Part shown: piece by piece, positions 27,731 through 36,912 of the stretch
Layout of the letters: each line of letters starts with the position of its first letter
Position numbering within the stretch: the first letter of the stretch is position 1
Assembly: GCF_902859895.1 (NCBI RefSeq)
Contig: NZ_CADIKM010000012.1
Coordinates: 62,001-126,000, forward strand
Length of the DNA: 64,000 nt
Direction of reading: 5' to 3'
Origin: Pararobbsia alpina
GTDB lineage: Bacteria; Pseudomonadota; Gammaproteobacteria; Burkholderiales; Burkholderiaceae
Position numbers and translations under genes: made by a program
The notes under the pieces: generated by a model
Told to the model about the DNA's origin: nothing
What the model saw: the letters and a program-made list of their open reading frames with translations, nothing else
Databases searched by the model: none

Positions 27731-28861
27731 TTACCCCTGATAGATCAGGAACAGATAGGACGCGAAAAGCGTCAGATGCACCCCTCCCTGTAACACATTG
27801 GTCCGGCCGCTCGAGAAGTTGACCACGCACATGGTGAGCGTCAGGATGAAGAGCATCAGATCGGTGCGCTGGAGTCCGAGCTCGATCGGATGCTGTGTGA
27901 GGTGACTGATCACGATGATGGCGGGCACGGTCAGTCCGATCGTCGACAGTACGGAGCCCAGGAAGATATTGATCGAACGTTGCAGATTGTTCGCCGAGGC
28001 CGCGCGGACCGCACTGATGGCCTCGGGTGTCGCAACGAGAATCGCGATGGCGAGGCCGCCGAGCGGCACGGGGGCATGCATCGTTTCGATCAGATAGTCG
28101 ACAGGCCGCGCGAGCCGGTTGGCGAGGTAGACGACCGGTGCCATGTAGGCGAGCAGCAGGGCGACATGCGCGTAGGGGCTCATGGTTCGTCCAGGCGAGG
28201 CGCGGTGGCGTTGGAGTTTTCTGCTGTGGTCGATGGTGCCGCTGTGCGTGAAGTAGCTGCGATGGCGTCGCGTCTGCAGGAACAGGAACGCGCCATAGAG
28301 GCTGGCCGACATCACGGCGAAGAAAATCTCCTGCGCGGGCGACAAGGTCGGCCCCGGAGTCGTGATCGTGAAATTGGGCAGCACCAGCACGATCACGCCG
28401 AGCGGGATGATGACGCCGAGATACGCGTTCGCGCCCTGCAGGTTGTACTGCTGCTCCCGGTAGCGCCAGCCGCCGAGCAGCAGCGACAGCCCGATCATCC
28501 CGTTGAGGATGATCATCGTCACCGCGAACAAGGTGTCGCGCGCGAGTGTCGGGTTGTTTTCGCCGTGCAGCATGACGGCCGCAATGCTCATGACCTCGAT
28601 CGAGGTCACGGATAGCGTGAGAATCAGCGTGCCATAAGGTTCGCCGAGCCACTCGGCGAGCGCATCGGCATGCCGGACGACCGAGATGGCTGAACAGAGC
28701 ACGGCCGCGAGCAGCCAGGCGAGCATGCCGACCAGCACCCACCGATTCGATAGCGTGCTGAAGATCGCCTCGCCCGATAGCCAGAACAACGCACACGTCA
28801 GCGCGCTCGCAGCAAGAAACCATTCGCTCTTGAGGCGCGACAGAAAGCGGCCTGATGCCAT
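27731..28861 (-). CDS. chaA: Ca2+/H+ (cation/proton) antiporter, ChaA type
   Basis: About 376 aa and eleven hydrophobic segments in the two-fold CaCA arrangement. The first alpha repeat reads GEPYGTLILTLSVTSIEVM. The second reads ILVATPEAISAVRAASAN and continues into the INIFLGSVLSTIGL block. The acidic residues in these repeats bind the cation. It exchanges Ca2+, Na+ or K+ for protons across the inner membrane. A cytoplasmic basic loop (HRSYFTHSGTIDHSRKLQRH) separates the halves. In-frame starts also exist at 28879 (GTG) and 28936 (ATG), and none has a good ribosome site. Confidence 0.92.
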   Translation of the reverse strand: MASGRFLSRLKSEWFLAASALTCALFWLSGEAIFSTLSNRWVLVGMLAWLLAAVLCSAISVVRHADALAEWLGEPYGTLILTLSVTSIEVMSIAAVMLHGENNPTLARDTLFAVTMIILNGMIGLSLLLGGWRYREQQYNLQGANAYLGVIIPLGVIVLVLPNFTITTPGPTLSPAQEIFFAVMSASLYGAFLFLQTRRHRSYFTHSGTIDHSRKLQRHRASPGRTMSPYAHVALLLAYMAPVVYLANRLARPVDYLIETMHAPVPLGGLAIAILVATPEAISAVRAASANNLQRSINIFLGSVLSTIGLTVPAIIVISHLTQHPIELGLQRTDLMLFILTLTMCVVNFSSGRTNVLQGGVHLTLFASYLFLIYQG

Positions 28862-29087
28862 GGTTAGCGTGGAGTTCACGTGCGGGTCAGCCCAATGAAA
28901 TGGGAATGTGTCGCAATGGTCTGCGTAATATGCCATGAACGCGCGCTCGAACCTACCTTCCCGATGACACGGGTGGATTCGTGCCCTCTCTTTTTATGCG
29001 TGCGCGCTCTTCGTTCCCTCGCTGAGGGCTCGGATCTGCTTGTATGATCGCCGCAAGAAACCGCTGTCATTGCACGGGAGGTGAATC

Positions 29088-29387
29088 ATGCAGTCTCCGA
29101 CCGGGTCGGTGGTCGCATTGAGTTCGGCCGCGTCGACCGTGTTTTCGATCGGCATGGTTTTTCTCGGCTACTGGGGCATCACCGAATCGACCGCCTGGCA
29201 TGTCGGAGATGTCGTGGTGGCGGTGCTCGCGCTGGGCGGATTCGTCTGCCTGGGGCTCGTCCCGTGGTTCGCGACCAAGCCGACCGAGCAGGCCGACGAT
29301 GAATCGTGGCTGCGAGTGGCACGGCGCGCCTTTCTGTTCGGCGTCGGTGCGATGTGGTTGGCGATCGTGGTGTCACTGCTGGTATGA
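29088..29387 (+). CDS. Small hypothetical membrane protein, 99 aa
   Basis: GGGAGGTGAATC directly precedes the ATG, a near-ideal ribosome site. Three hydrophobic segments are visible: about 9-30 (SSAASTVFSIGMVFLGYW), 38-62 (VGDVVVAVLALGGFVCLGLV) and 82-99 (LFGVGAMWLAIVVSLLV). A short acidic loop (TEQADDES) lies between the last two. I do not recognise a family. It is transcribed divergently from the chaA-like gene, and a strong hairpin overlaps its stop codon. Confidence 0.75.
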   Translation: MQSPTGSVVALSSAASTVFSIGMVFLGYWGITESTAWHVGDVVVAVLALGGFVCLGLVPWFATKPTEQADDESWLRVARRAFLFGVGAMWLAIVVSLLV

Positions 29388-29415
29388 CTCGACGCCCCCG
29401 GTAGCGCGTCGAGTC
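29386..29415 (+). terminator. Hairpin at the end of the 99-aa gene
   Basis: GACTCGACGC (29386-29395) pairs perfectly with GCGTCGAGTC (29406-29415) around a ten-base loop. The left arm starts inside the TGA stop. Only a short pyrimidine stretch (TCCCGTCCT) follows, so termination efficiency is uncertain. On the other strand it could also serve the leftward VOC gene, whose stop is 64 bp away. Confidence 0.5.
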
Positions 29416-29478
29416 TCCCGTCCTGCGCTGCAACAATGGGGAAGGGGTGCGCCCCACTATGCGCGTTCGGTCTCGGCT

Positions 29479-29952
29479 TCAGTGCGTCCCGGCGGACTCG
29501 CGCATCGCCTGCTCGTACTCCTCGGGCTTGACGTCGCGGATATGCGTCGCGACTGACCAGCGGTGGCCGAAAGGATCTTCGAGTTGGGCGTAGCGGTCGC
29601 CCCAGAACATATCCGCGGGCGCCATCTTGACAGTCGCGCCGGCAGCGGTGGCCTGTGCGACCATCGCATCGGTATTTTCGACATACATATGCAAGGTGAC
29701 GGGCGAACCCTTGAGTGCCTTGGCCCCGACCATGCCGTGTTCGGGATACTCGTCATTGAGCATGAGGATCGAATCGCCGATCCGGACCATGGCATGCATG
29801 AGTTTGCCGTCCGGGCCCGGCAGACGTGACAGTTCGACCGCGTTGAACGCCTTCACATAGAACGCGATCGCGTCGGCGGCGCCGGCGCATACCAGATGTG
29901 GGGTCAGCGAATGCATTCCATCGGGGATAGGCTTGACTGCTGGCTGTGACAT
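29479..29952 (-). CDS. VOC superfamily (PhnB/glyoxalase-like) protein
   Basis: Protein of 157 aa. The start at 29952 has GAGGAG nine bases upstream, while the open frame runs on to 30072 without one. The fold is the paired beta-alpha-beta-beta-beta module: LTPHLVCAGAADAIAFYVKA at the first repeat, ILMLNDEYPEHG, then VTLHMYVENTDAMVAQA and DRYAQLEDPFGHRWSVATH at the second. The last block is the PhnB-type signature. These proteins are often annotated as glyoxalase/bleomycin-resistance homologues; the substrate is unknown. Confidence 0.9.
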   Translation of the reverse strand: MSQPAVKPIPDGMHSLTPHLVCAGAADAIAFYVKAFNAVELSRLPGPDGKLMHAMVRIGDSILMLNDEYPEHGMVGAKALKGSPVTLHMYVENTDAMVAQATAAGATVKMAPADMFWGDRYAQLEDPFGHRWSVATHIRDVKPEEYEQAMRESAGTH

Positions 29953-30151
29953 GTTGACGACTCCTCGTGAGAGTGAACGGATGGATGGGCGTACGGCGCA
30001 AGGCCGGTGGCTCCATCCACGACGACGAACGAGCCCGTGCCGAATCGACAGTCCAGTCAAAAAAATTTCCACGATGCCGTGAGGTGACCGGCATTGACTG
30101 AACGACCGGGATCAAGTGCGGCACCGCTTGCCGATGCTCGCCCCTTGCATC

Positions 30152-31018
30152 CTATTCCTTGGTGCCGCTCGAAGCCACCGATGCGGTGAAGTATCGTTGG
30201 AACGCCAGCAGAATCACGAGGGGCACGATGGACACGATGATCGTCGCGGCGAACAGGGCGCCGAAGTCCGTCGAGAACTGGCCGGCAAAATCGGCGGTGG
30301 CGACCGCCGCGACCTTGTAGTTCGGATCAGGTGCGATCAGCAGCGGCCAGAGAAATGCTTGCCATTGAAAGACAAACAGGATCAATCCCGCGGAGATCAG
30401 CGCGGGACCCGAAAGCGGCAAGTAGATTCGCAGGAACACGCCGAACCAGCCGAGCCCGTCTACCCGTGCGGCATCTGACAATTCGGGCGGGATGCCAAGA
30501 AAGAACTGCCTGAGCATGAACACGGCAAACCCGTTGCCGACGCCGGGCAGGATGATGCCGAGATAGGTGTTCTGCAAACCGAAGCTCCGAAACAGGGATA
30601 GCAGCGGCACGGCGATCGCGTCGAATGGAATCAGGAAGCTCACGATTACGATCGAAAAAATCGCTGCTTTGCCTGGAATACGGAGTTTTGCTAGCGCGAA
30701 CGCGGCCATGGAGCACATGACAAGCCCGAGCACGATCGTCACGAGCGCGACGATCACACTGTTCATCATCGAACGGCCGAACGGTCCCGACCAGACGTTG
30801 ACGAGGTTTTCGAGGGTCAGCCGGTTCGGGATGAAGGTCCAGATGCTCAGCGGCGACAAATACTTGAGAATGTCCGCGCCCGGCCGCAGCGACGAGACGA
30901 GTGCCCAGTAGAGCGGCGCCATCGACAGGGCGGCGACGATCACGGCGCCGACCAGCGCAAGCCGCTCGGCCGGGTGTGTGCTCTCGAGTTCGCCTTGCTG
31001 TTTCCGGGTCGTCCTCAT
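30152..31018 (-). CDS. Carbohydrate ABC transporter permease (CUT1, MalG-like)
   Basis: Protein of 288 aa with six membrane spans and the EAA loop (SDAARVDGLGWFGVFLRIYL). It starts at 31018 inside the stop of the preceding permease gene (ATGA overlap), which fixes the start. It forms the inner-membrane channel with its partner and receives solute from the binding protein encoded at 31938-33221. No ATP-binding gene follows; 30152 is the last gene of the operon. Confidence 0.94.
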   Translation of the reverse strand: MRTTRKQQGELESTHPAERLALVGAVIVAALSMAPLYWALVSSLRPGADILKYLSPLSIWTFIPNRLTLENLVNVWSGPFGRSMMNSVIVALVTIVLGLVMCSMAAFALAKLRIPGKAAIFSIVIVSFLIPFDAIAVPLLSLFRSFGLQNTYLGIILPGVGNGFAVFMLRQFFLGIPPELSDAARVDGLGWFGVFLRIYLPLSGPALISAGLILFVFQWQAFLWPLLIAPDPNYKVAAVATADFAGQFSTDFGALFAATIIVSIVPLVILLAFQRYFTASVASSGTKE

Positions 31019-31899
31019 TCGCTTCTCCCCCGCATCATCCGAAACTGGACCAGCACGACGGCCATCACGACCGAGACGAGAATCACCGTCGCCGCCGCGC
31101 CGCCCTTGTCGTCGCCATAGACGAAGGTGCGCGAAAAAATCTCGAGCATGACAAGATTGGTCGTCTCCTGCGGGCCGCCGCCCGTGAGTATTTGTACCGG
31201 TGCGAAGACAAGAAAATTGGCAACTGTATCGGCAACGAGTACGAACAGGAGCGGCCTGCGCAGCAGCGGCAGGGTGATGTGCCAGAAGCGCTGCCAGCCC
31301 TTGGCGCCGTCGAGTCCCGCGGCCTCGTAGAGGGAGACCGGAATATCCTTGAGACCTGCAAGCAGGAAGGTCATCCAGTAGCCGACGCCGACCCAGCTGA
31401 CCACCACGATAATGACCGGCATCGCCTGATGCGTGGATGTCAGGAAACCCTGTGCGGGCAGGCCGAGCGCGACGAGCGTCGCGTTGATCGGCCCGTCGGG
31501 CCGGAACGCGACTCCCCAGATCAGCGAGGAAATGCTCTGCGGAATCACGACGGGCAGCAGTACGAGTGTGCGCCACAGCCCGCCGAGCGCGATCTTGCGA
31601 TGCATGAGCAAGGCGAGAGCCAGGGCGATCGCGACCTGCAGGGGATTGACGATGATTGAGAACAGCGCTGTCCGGTACAGCGAGTTCAGGAAGGTCGGGT
31701 CCTGAAACAGATACGCGTACGCCGAGAAGTTGAACCCCTGCCCCGGCTTGTCCGAAGTGAGCGAATGACCAATCGCGATGAGCGCGGGCCAGAGTCTCAG
31801 CACGATCAACGCGACGAAGACAGGCGACAGCATTAGCAGGCCGACCGCCGTTTCGTGATTGCTCAAGCGGGCCCACCATCCATATCGCAGGGGTCTCAT
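31015..31899 (-). CDS. Carbohydrate ABC transporter permease (CUT1, MalF-like)
   Basis: Protein of 294 aa from the ATG at 31899 (AGGAAG seven bases upstream); a TTG at 31935 is an alternative. Six spans, with the EAA loop YEAAGLDGAKGWQRFWHITL. The C-terminus ends GRSE with the stop overlapping the next permease start. Together with the 288-aa protein it makes the heterodimeric channel of a CUT1 importer that takes up a sugar, polyol or, judging from the linked nucleoside hydrolase, possibly a nucleoside-like glycoside. Confidence 0.94.
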   Translation of the reverse strand: MRPLRYGWWARLSNHETAVGLLMLSPVFVALIVLRLWPALIAIGHSLTSDKPGQGFNFSAYAYLFQDPTFLNSLYRTALFSIIVNPLQVAIALALALLMHRKIALGGLWRTLVLLPVVIPQSISSLIWGVAFRPDGPINATLVALGLPAQGFLTSTHQAMPVIIVVVSWVGVGYWMTFLLAGLKDIPVSLYEAAGLDGAKGWQRFWHITLPLLRRPLLFVLVADTVANFLVFAPVQILTGGGPQETTNLVMLEIFSRTFVYGDDKGGAAATVILVSVVMAVVLVQFRMMRGRSE

Positions 31900-31937
31900 C
31901 GATCGCTTCCTGACCAGAGTTGTCCGGCTGTCCAATG

Positions 31938-33221
31938 CTATTTGAGCCGGCCGAACATCGCCTTCAATTGATTCTCCGCGCGATCGAGCGTGGATTTCGC
32001 ATCGGCTCCGTTTCTGACGTCGCTGAACGCCTTGTTCATGATCTCTTCGAATGCGACATAGCCGATTGTTCGCGGACGGCTGACCGCCGTGTTCTTGAGT
32101 TCATAGGGCAGTAGCGTGGCGTACGGTGCTGTTGAATCCCCTCCGAGTTTCATTGTTTCGTTCACGTGATGCTCGAACGCAACCTTGTTGGCCGGTGGCA
32201 GCGGATTGGTGGCGGTCGACAGCAGTGCGCCCTCGTCGTCGATCGTCATAAACATCGCGAACTTGAGTGCTTCATTCGGATGCTTGCTATGCGGGCTGAT
32301 GCCGACGGCCCACGAGTCCGTCGGTGTGACGGGCTTGCCACCGGCGAAATACGGATGCGGCGCGATGCTCCACTTGAGAGTGGCACCGGCTTTGGCGAAG
32401 TCGAAGAAATTCCACGGACCAGCAACAAAATAGGCGATCTGGCCATTCAAAAACAGAGACGACATCTGTTCAGGCGATACCCCGCGCGGCGACAGGCCGT
32501 TCTTGTAGAGATCGCCGTACCAGGTCATGGTCTTGACCCACTTGTCGGAATTTACCTCAGGCGTCAACAGGCCGTTACCCGTCAGTCCTGAGCCGGCACC
32601 GCTCGATTCGAACAAGGGCTGAAGCTGATAGTAGCGATCGACCTGTTCGAAGCCGATGCCGTATTTCGCCCCGCCGGCCTGGGCCTTTTGTGCACTGGCG
32701 AGCAATTCATCCCAGCTCATGCGTTTGGCCGGATCGGCCGACGGCGGCTGGATGCCTGCCTTCGCGAGCAGGTCCTTGTTGTAGAACAACAGTTGTGTCG
32801 ATGTCCACTGCGGCAACGCATAGAGTTTGCCGTTGGCGCTCGTGGCCGCCACGGCTTCAGGCGTTGTCTTCGCGATGACGGTTGCACGCTCGGAGGACAA
32901 GTCCTTGAGTAGCCCGCGCATCGCGAGCGCGGGCACGCGGGGTTCATCGACGCCGTAGAGATCAATGCTATCGTCTCCCGCGCCGATTCGTGCCTGGACC
33001 TGTGCGTTCAGCTGATCGAAAGGAACACGTTGTTCGCGGACCTTGATGCCCGGATTGGCCTTTTCGAATGCCTGAATGACGGGGCCGTAGGTCCGATCGT
33101 TCTGGGCATGAAGGAAGTTGATGGTGACGTCCTCCGCCTGCGCGGCAGAGGACGAGATCGTGGAAAGCCCAATCAGGAACAGGCCGGCCGTCAGACGTAA
33201 CGCGACGCGGTAACCGATCAC
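31938..33221 (-). CDS. Extracellular sugar-binding protein (CUT1, SBP family 1)
   Basis: Protein of 427 aa. GTG start at 33221 with GAGGAG seven bases upstream. The N-terminus is a Sec signal peptide (LTAGLFLIGLSTISSSAAQA, cleavage near residue 29). Mature-protein features are those of maltose/UgpB-type binding proteins: VTINFLHAQNDRTYGPVIQAF, LPQWTSTQLLFYNKDLLAKAG, and the C-terminal FEEIMNKAFSD. It captures the solute in the periplasm for the two permeases encoded immediately downstream. Confidence 0.94.
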   Translation of the reverse strand: MIGYRVALRLTAGLFLIGLSTISSSAAQAEDVTINFLHAQNDRTYGPVIQAFEKANPGIKVREQRVPFDQLNAQVQARIGAGDDSIDLYGVDEPRVPALAMRGLLKDLSSERATVIAKTTPEAVAATSANGKLYALPQWTSTQLLFYNKDLLAKAGIQPPSADPAKRMSWDELLASAQKAQAGGAKYGIGFEQVDRYYQLQPLFESSGAGSGLTGNGLLTPEVNSDKWVKTMTWYGDLYKNGLSPRGVSPEQMSSLFLNGQIAYFVAGPWNFFDFAKAGATLKWSIAPHPYFAGGKPVTPTDSWAVGISPHSKHPNEALKFAMFMTIDDEGALLSTATNPLPPANKVAFEHHVNETMKLGGDSTAPYATLLPYELKNTAVSRPRTIGYVAFEEIMNKAFSDVRNGADAKSTLDRAENQLKAMFGRLK

Positions 33222-33358
33222 AGCTGTCTCCTCAGATTCGCAAGTTATCGTTTGCCTACGATTTCAATCGTTTTGCGTAACTAACTACTCCATTAAGTGG
33301 ACCGACACGGCCATGTGTCCGGGCTTTTCAGGTCCCGGCGGGCATGACGTTGTTCAGA

Positions 33359-34288
33359 TCACCCGGCGAACGCCGCGAGCTTGACGAAGAAATCCCGGAA
33401 GATCGCATCGCGATCGACCTGCTGGGCGCACCGGATGAGGTGTCTCGAGCCATCGACGCTCCACGTCACATCGGCGTTGAGCACGGGGCTCGGCGTCAGG
33501 ATCGAAGGCGTCCAGCGGTGATCGTTCAGATAGGCGACGGGCGCCATGTCCCAGATCGGCTTGGACCAGGCCATATGCTGGGGCTCATCGCGATAGCCGC
33601 GTACCCGGCCTGCCAGAAAGGAACCGAGTTTGCCCGCGGGTTCAACGTAGCGGTCGAGTTCGGGAATCGTCGTGCTGAGCGCCGAGACGACGCCATTGCA
33701 GGGCAGCATGACAAGCGGTACGCCGCAATCGAATACCACACGTGCGCCGGGCACATCCTGCTTCAAATTGAACTCGCGCGTATGCGGCCACGACAGCGCA
33801 TGGCCGCCGAGCCAGACCAGCACGATGCGTTCGATGATGCGCGGCTCGATCAGGATCGCCGACGCGACATTGGTGATCGCGGCAAGCGCGATGACGTACA
33901 GGGGATCGTCGGGCGAGGAGGCCATCGCGCGGTCGATGAGATCGTTCACCGCGTCGTTGCGTTGGGGCTCAAGGCACTTGCCGACGTAGTCCTTCGAACC
34001 CCGATGCACGAAGCCCTCGTGCGGTTTTCCCATCAGCTCGAGCAGGCGGAGGATCTCTTCGTAGCTGAGTTCCATGCCGTTGGCGGGACCGGTCGAGCGT
34101 CGGTTGAAGTAAGGCGCCGCGTAGATCGCCTCGACCGTCATCCTGTCCCCCGACAGCAAGGCGTAGGCAATGGCGAACTGATCGTCGACCTCGTTGAAGG
34201 TGTCTGAGTCGATAACGACCCTTATTTTGCCCGGCCTCGGTTCAAGGCGGGCGATCCGATCGCTCTCGGCGATTTTCGGAAAATCCAT
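33359..34288 (-). CDS. Nucleoside hydrolase (inosine/uridine-preferring family)
   Basis: Protein of 309 aa. The calcium-binding motif of the family is present as VVIDSDTFNEVDDQFAIAYA (D27, D29, D35/D36), followed by VIALAAITNVASAIL and, near the C-terminus, VDGSRHLI. Enzymes of this family split the N-glycosidic bond of nucleosides to base and ribose. The FNEVDD version differs from the common DPGxDDA. That variant occurs in members of uncertain substrate, so another glycoside is possible. It lies 137 bp upstream of the CUT1 importer genes on the same strand and is preceded by a LacI-type operator. Confidence 0.9.
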   Translation of the reverse strand: MDFPKIAESDRIARLEPRPGKIRVVIDSDTFNEVDDQFAIAYALLSGDRMTVEAIYAAPYFNRRSTGPANGMELSYEEILRLLELMGKPHEGFVHRGSKDYVGKCLEPQRNDAVNDLIDRAMASSPDDPLYVIALAAITNVASAILIEPRIIERIVLVWLGGHALSWPHTREFNLKQDVPGARVVFDCGVPLVMLPCNGVVSALSTTIPELDRYVEPAGKLGSFLAGRVRGYRDEPQHMAWSKPIWDMAPVAYLNDHRWTPSILTPSPVLNADVTWSVDGSRHLIRCAQQVDRDAIFRDFFVKLAAFAG

Positions 34289-34310
34289 GCTTATCTCCTC
34301 GTCCTTCCGA

Positions 34311-34326
34311 GCGCAACCGTTTGCGC
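34311..34326. promoter_or_regulatory. LacI-family operator-like inverted repeat
   Basis: GCGCAACCGTTTGCGC is a 16-bp inverted repeat with a CG centre and only one mismatched pair, typical of LacI/PurR/GalR-family sites. It lies 23 bp upstream of the nucleoside hydrolase start, where a repressor would block transcription. No LacI gene is adjacent; the nearest is at 47859-48893. Confidence 0.6.
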
Positions 34327-34395
34327 GTTCTCATAACATACAGAATATCGAGGGAATGTACACTCAGGGATTGCCTTAAAGGACCGGCAGGACAG

Positions 34396-35016
34396 CTAGC
34401 GATCGAGAGCGAGTTTGGCGCCGAGTGAAACCAGGGCCACACCCATCAGAGCCTCGATCGGCCTGCGCAGCCGCGCATAGCCCTGCTGGACGCGCCCCGT
34501 CGAGAACAGCACGGCAATCGCGCAGAACCAGCAGGCGGAGACGCCGCCGACGATCAGGACAGTTGTGCAATGGACCCAGGTCGGCGCATGGGCCGGCAGC
34601 AAGGTCACGAATAGGCTGCCGAAGAATGCGGCGGCCTTCGGATTGGTCAGACCGACCAGCAGGCCCTTGCGATAGGAATGCGCAAGGCTGCGCGCCGGCG
34701 CGCGGCTGACGGGAGACGCACCGCCGTCCTTGCGCAGGCCCAGCAGTATCTTGCCGCCCAGATAAAGCAGGTAGGCCGCGCCGATCAGACGGATCGCTCC
34801 ATAGAGCCAGGCCATCTCGGACACCACGATGCCGAGGCCGAACACGGCGAGCGTTGCCCAGACCAGATGCGAACTCGAGATACCCGCCGCGGCACCGAGG
34901 CCGGAGCGCCGACCTGCGAGTCCATGGGACGTGACGGCGACGAGGTCTGGGCCGGGGCTCACGCAGGCCAGGAACATGACGCCCGCGACGGCGGCGAGCT
35001 GGGGAAGATAAGTCAT
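34396..35016 (-). CDS. LysE family amino-acid/metabolite exporter
   Basis: About 206 aa with the LysE/RhtB pattern: LACVSPGPDLVAVTSHGL in the first helix region, GISSSHLVWATLAVFGLG, AAYLLYLGGKILL, GLLVGLTNPKAAAFFGSLF, and a C-terminal GVALVSLGAKLAL. It exports an amino acid, homoserine lactone or related compound across the inner membrane. Six helices are predicted. The start is uncertain: an upstream in-frame TTG at 35040 is possible and neither has a good ribosome site. It is unrelated to the flanking sugar genes. Confidence 0.93.
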   Translation of the reverse strand: MTYLPQLAAVAGVMFLACVSPGPDLVAVTSHGLAGRRSGLGAAAGISSSHLVWATLAVFGLGIVVSEMAWLYGAIRLIGAAYLLYLGGKILLGLRKDGGASPVSRAPARSLAHSYRKGLLVGLTNPKAAAFFGSLFVTLLPAHAPTWVHCTTVLIVGGVSACWFCAIAVLFSTGRVQQGYARLRRPIEALMGVALVSLGAKLALDR

Positions 35017-35117
35017 GGCGATGGTTCGGTAGAGGCGCAAATGTGAATCCGGCGGCGGGACTGGCGCTTGAATCTGTCAGCGAATCTTCACCGAATCCGC
35101 CGCCGGAGCGCTCAATT

Positions 35118-35915
35118 CTACGCGCTGCGCATCGCCCGGTACTCGCGCCGCACGATTTCCATCAGTTCGGTCACGGAAGTATTGGCGGTGTCCTGCTGAT
35201 AGGTCACGCGCCCGCGCTGCATCAGAATGACACGGTCGGCGATGTCGAGCGTCTGCGCGTAGTTGTGCATGATCATCGCGATCGACAGATTCCCTTTCTC
35301 CTTGAGCCGCAGGATCAAGTCGATGATCAGGCCGGCCTCACGCGCGCCCATCGCGGCAAGCGGCTCGTCGAGCAGCAGGATGCGAGCATTCGAGTTGATC
35401 GCGCGCGCAACGGCGATCGCCTGCCGCTGTCCTCCGGATAACTGCTCGACCGGGAGGTCGACCGAGGGCACTTGAACGCCGATCTCCTCGAGCAGCTCGG
35501 CCGCCCGCGCCCGCATCGCGCGGTTGTTGAGCAGGCGGATCGGCCCGGGATAGACGATCTCCCGGTTCAGGAACATGTTGTGATAGATGCTCAGCGAGTT
35601 CGCGAGCGCGAGATCCTGATACACGCACTCGATACCGAGCGAGCGCGCATGGTCGACCGAACGCAGCAATATCTGTTGGCCGTCGATATAGAGGGTGCCG
35701 CTGTTCTGCTGGTGATAACCGGTCAGGATCTTCATCAGCGTCGACTTGCCCGCGCCGTTGTCGCCGAGGATGCCGAGAATCTCGCCGCGCCGCAGCGTCA
35801 GCGACACGCCCTCGAGCGCGGTGACCGCGCCGAAGCGTTTGACGAGGTCCTGGCCCCTCAGGGCTTCCTGCTGCTCTTGCGAGGATGTCTGCCCCGCTTC
35901 GGATAGCTCCCGCAT
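35118..35915 (-). CDS. Sugar ABC transporter ATP-binding protein (CUT2, FrcA-like single domain)
   Basis: Protein of 265 aa with one ATPase domain: Walker A GDNGAGKST, Q-loop VYQDLALANSLS, signature LSGGQRQAIAVARA, Walker B ILLLDEPLAAMG, and switch histidine IMHNY. RbsA-type partners of CUT2 systems have two domains (about 500 aa), so this is the short FrcA-like form. The start ATG at 35915 shares one base with the stop of the permease gene and has GGGGAGG six bases upstream. It is last in a binding protein-permease-ATPase operon. Confidence 0.94.
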   Translation of the reverse strand: MRELSEAGQTSSQEQQEALRGQDLVKRFGAVTALEGVSLTLRRGEILGILGDNGAGKSTLMKILTGYHQQNSGTLYIDGQQILLRSVDHARSLGIECVYQDLALANSLSIYHNMFLNREIVYPGPIRLLNNRAMRARAAELLEEIGVQVPSVDLPVEQLSGGQRQAIAVARAINSNARILLLDEPLAAMGAREAGLIIDLILRLKEKGNLSIAMIMHNYAQTLDIADRVILMQRGRVTYQQDTANTSVTELMEIVRREYRAMRSA

Positions 35916-36904
35916 CACGGGCCTCCCCGGCGTGCCAGACGAACCACATGGATATTGAAGATCATCGCCACCAGGATGGCCACGCCGAGAATGATGTTGA
36001 ACGTGAACGCGTTGACGCCGATCAGCGTGAACCCGTCGGCGAGAATGCCAAGGACCGCGGCGCCGATCAGACCGCCGATGATGGTGCCCGAGCCGCCCGC
36101 GAGCGGGGTGCCGCCGATCACCCCCGCGGCGACCGCGAGGAACATGATCTGGTTGCCGCCCGCCTGCGGATCGTTCGAGCCGATCCGGAAGCCTTCGAGA
36201 ATACCGGTGTAGCCCGCGAGCATGCCGACCACGATGAAGTTTCCGATCTTGATCCGGTTGACGTGGATGCCTGCCTCGCTCGCGCCGATCGGATTCGCAC
36301 CCGCGGCGATCGTGTGCAGGCCCCAGCGCGTGTGGCGCAGCACGATATGCATGACTACGACGATCGCGAGCGCCCAGATGATCTCGCTATAGCCCCAGGC
36401 ACCGAAATACGCCGTAAAGCGTTCGGTGCCCGGCGGCGCGACCGGCGTACCGCGCGAGATCACCAGGGTCACCCCATTGAGCAGAAACAGGGTACCCAGC
36501 GTCGTTACGAACGAGGGGATGCGCAGCACCACCGTGATCAGCCCGTTGAACAGTCCGACCAGCCCGGCGGCCACCACCCCGCAGAGCATCGCGAGGATGA
36601 CGGGCAGGCCTGCCTCGCTCGCGAAGTGCATCACGAACGGCGCGAAGGCGAACACCATGCCGGCGGAGAGATCGATTTCCCCACCGATCATCAGCATGAT
36701 TTCACCGCACGCGATGATCGCCACCGGCGCGATGAACTGCGAGAGATTCTCGAGACTCGCCCTCGTGAGCAGGAAGTCGTGATTCGCGATCTCGAAATAG
36801 ATCATGAGGATCACGGCCACGAACAGGATGCTCAGTTCGCCCGATCGCCCGAGTGCGCGCGCGGCGAAGCCCGGCCGCGCGCGAGGTACCTTCGGATTGG
36901 CCAT
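35915..36904 (-). CDS. Sugar ABC transporter permease (CUT2, RbsC/FrcC-like)
   Basis: Protein of 329 aa with eight to ten membrane segments and the branched-chain-permease-like fold of CUT2 systems. Recognisable blocks are GEIDLSAGMVFAFAPFV and NGVTLVISRGTP. The ATPase-contact loop follows, with GIHVNRIKIGNF and a later AGVIGGTPLAGGSGTIIGGL. It forms a homodimeric channel for a pentose or hexose. It is separated by 8 bp from the binding-protein gene upstream and overlaps the ATPase gene by one base downstream. Confidence 0.95.
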   Translation of the reverse strand: MANPKVPRARPGFAARALGRSGELSILFVAVILMIYFEIANHDFLLTRASLENLSQFIAPVAIIACGEIMLMIGGEIDLSAGMVFAFAPFVMHFASEAGLPVILAMLCGVVAAGLVGLFNGLITVVLRIPSFVTTLGTLFLLNGVTLVISRGTPVAPPGTERFTAYFGAWGYSEIIWALAIVVVMHIVLRHTRWGLHTIAAGANPIGASEAGIHVNRIKIGNFIVVGMLAGYTGILEGFRIGSNDPQAGGNQIMFLAVAAGVIGGTPLAGGSGTIIGGLIGAAVLGILADGFTLIGVNAFTFNIILGVAILVAMIFNIHVVRLARRGGP

Positions 36905-36912
36905 GTGCTGGC

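Noticed and set aside
31019-31879. Apparent extension making the 30152 permease a 575-aa protein
   Set aside because: The extension overlaps the other permease out of frame, and the ATGA overlap at 31015-31018 marks the real start.
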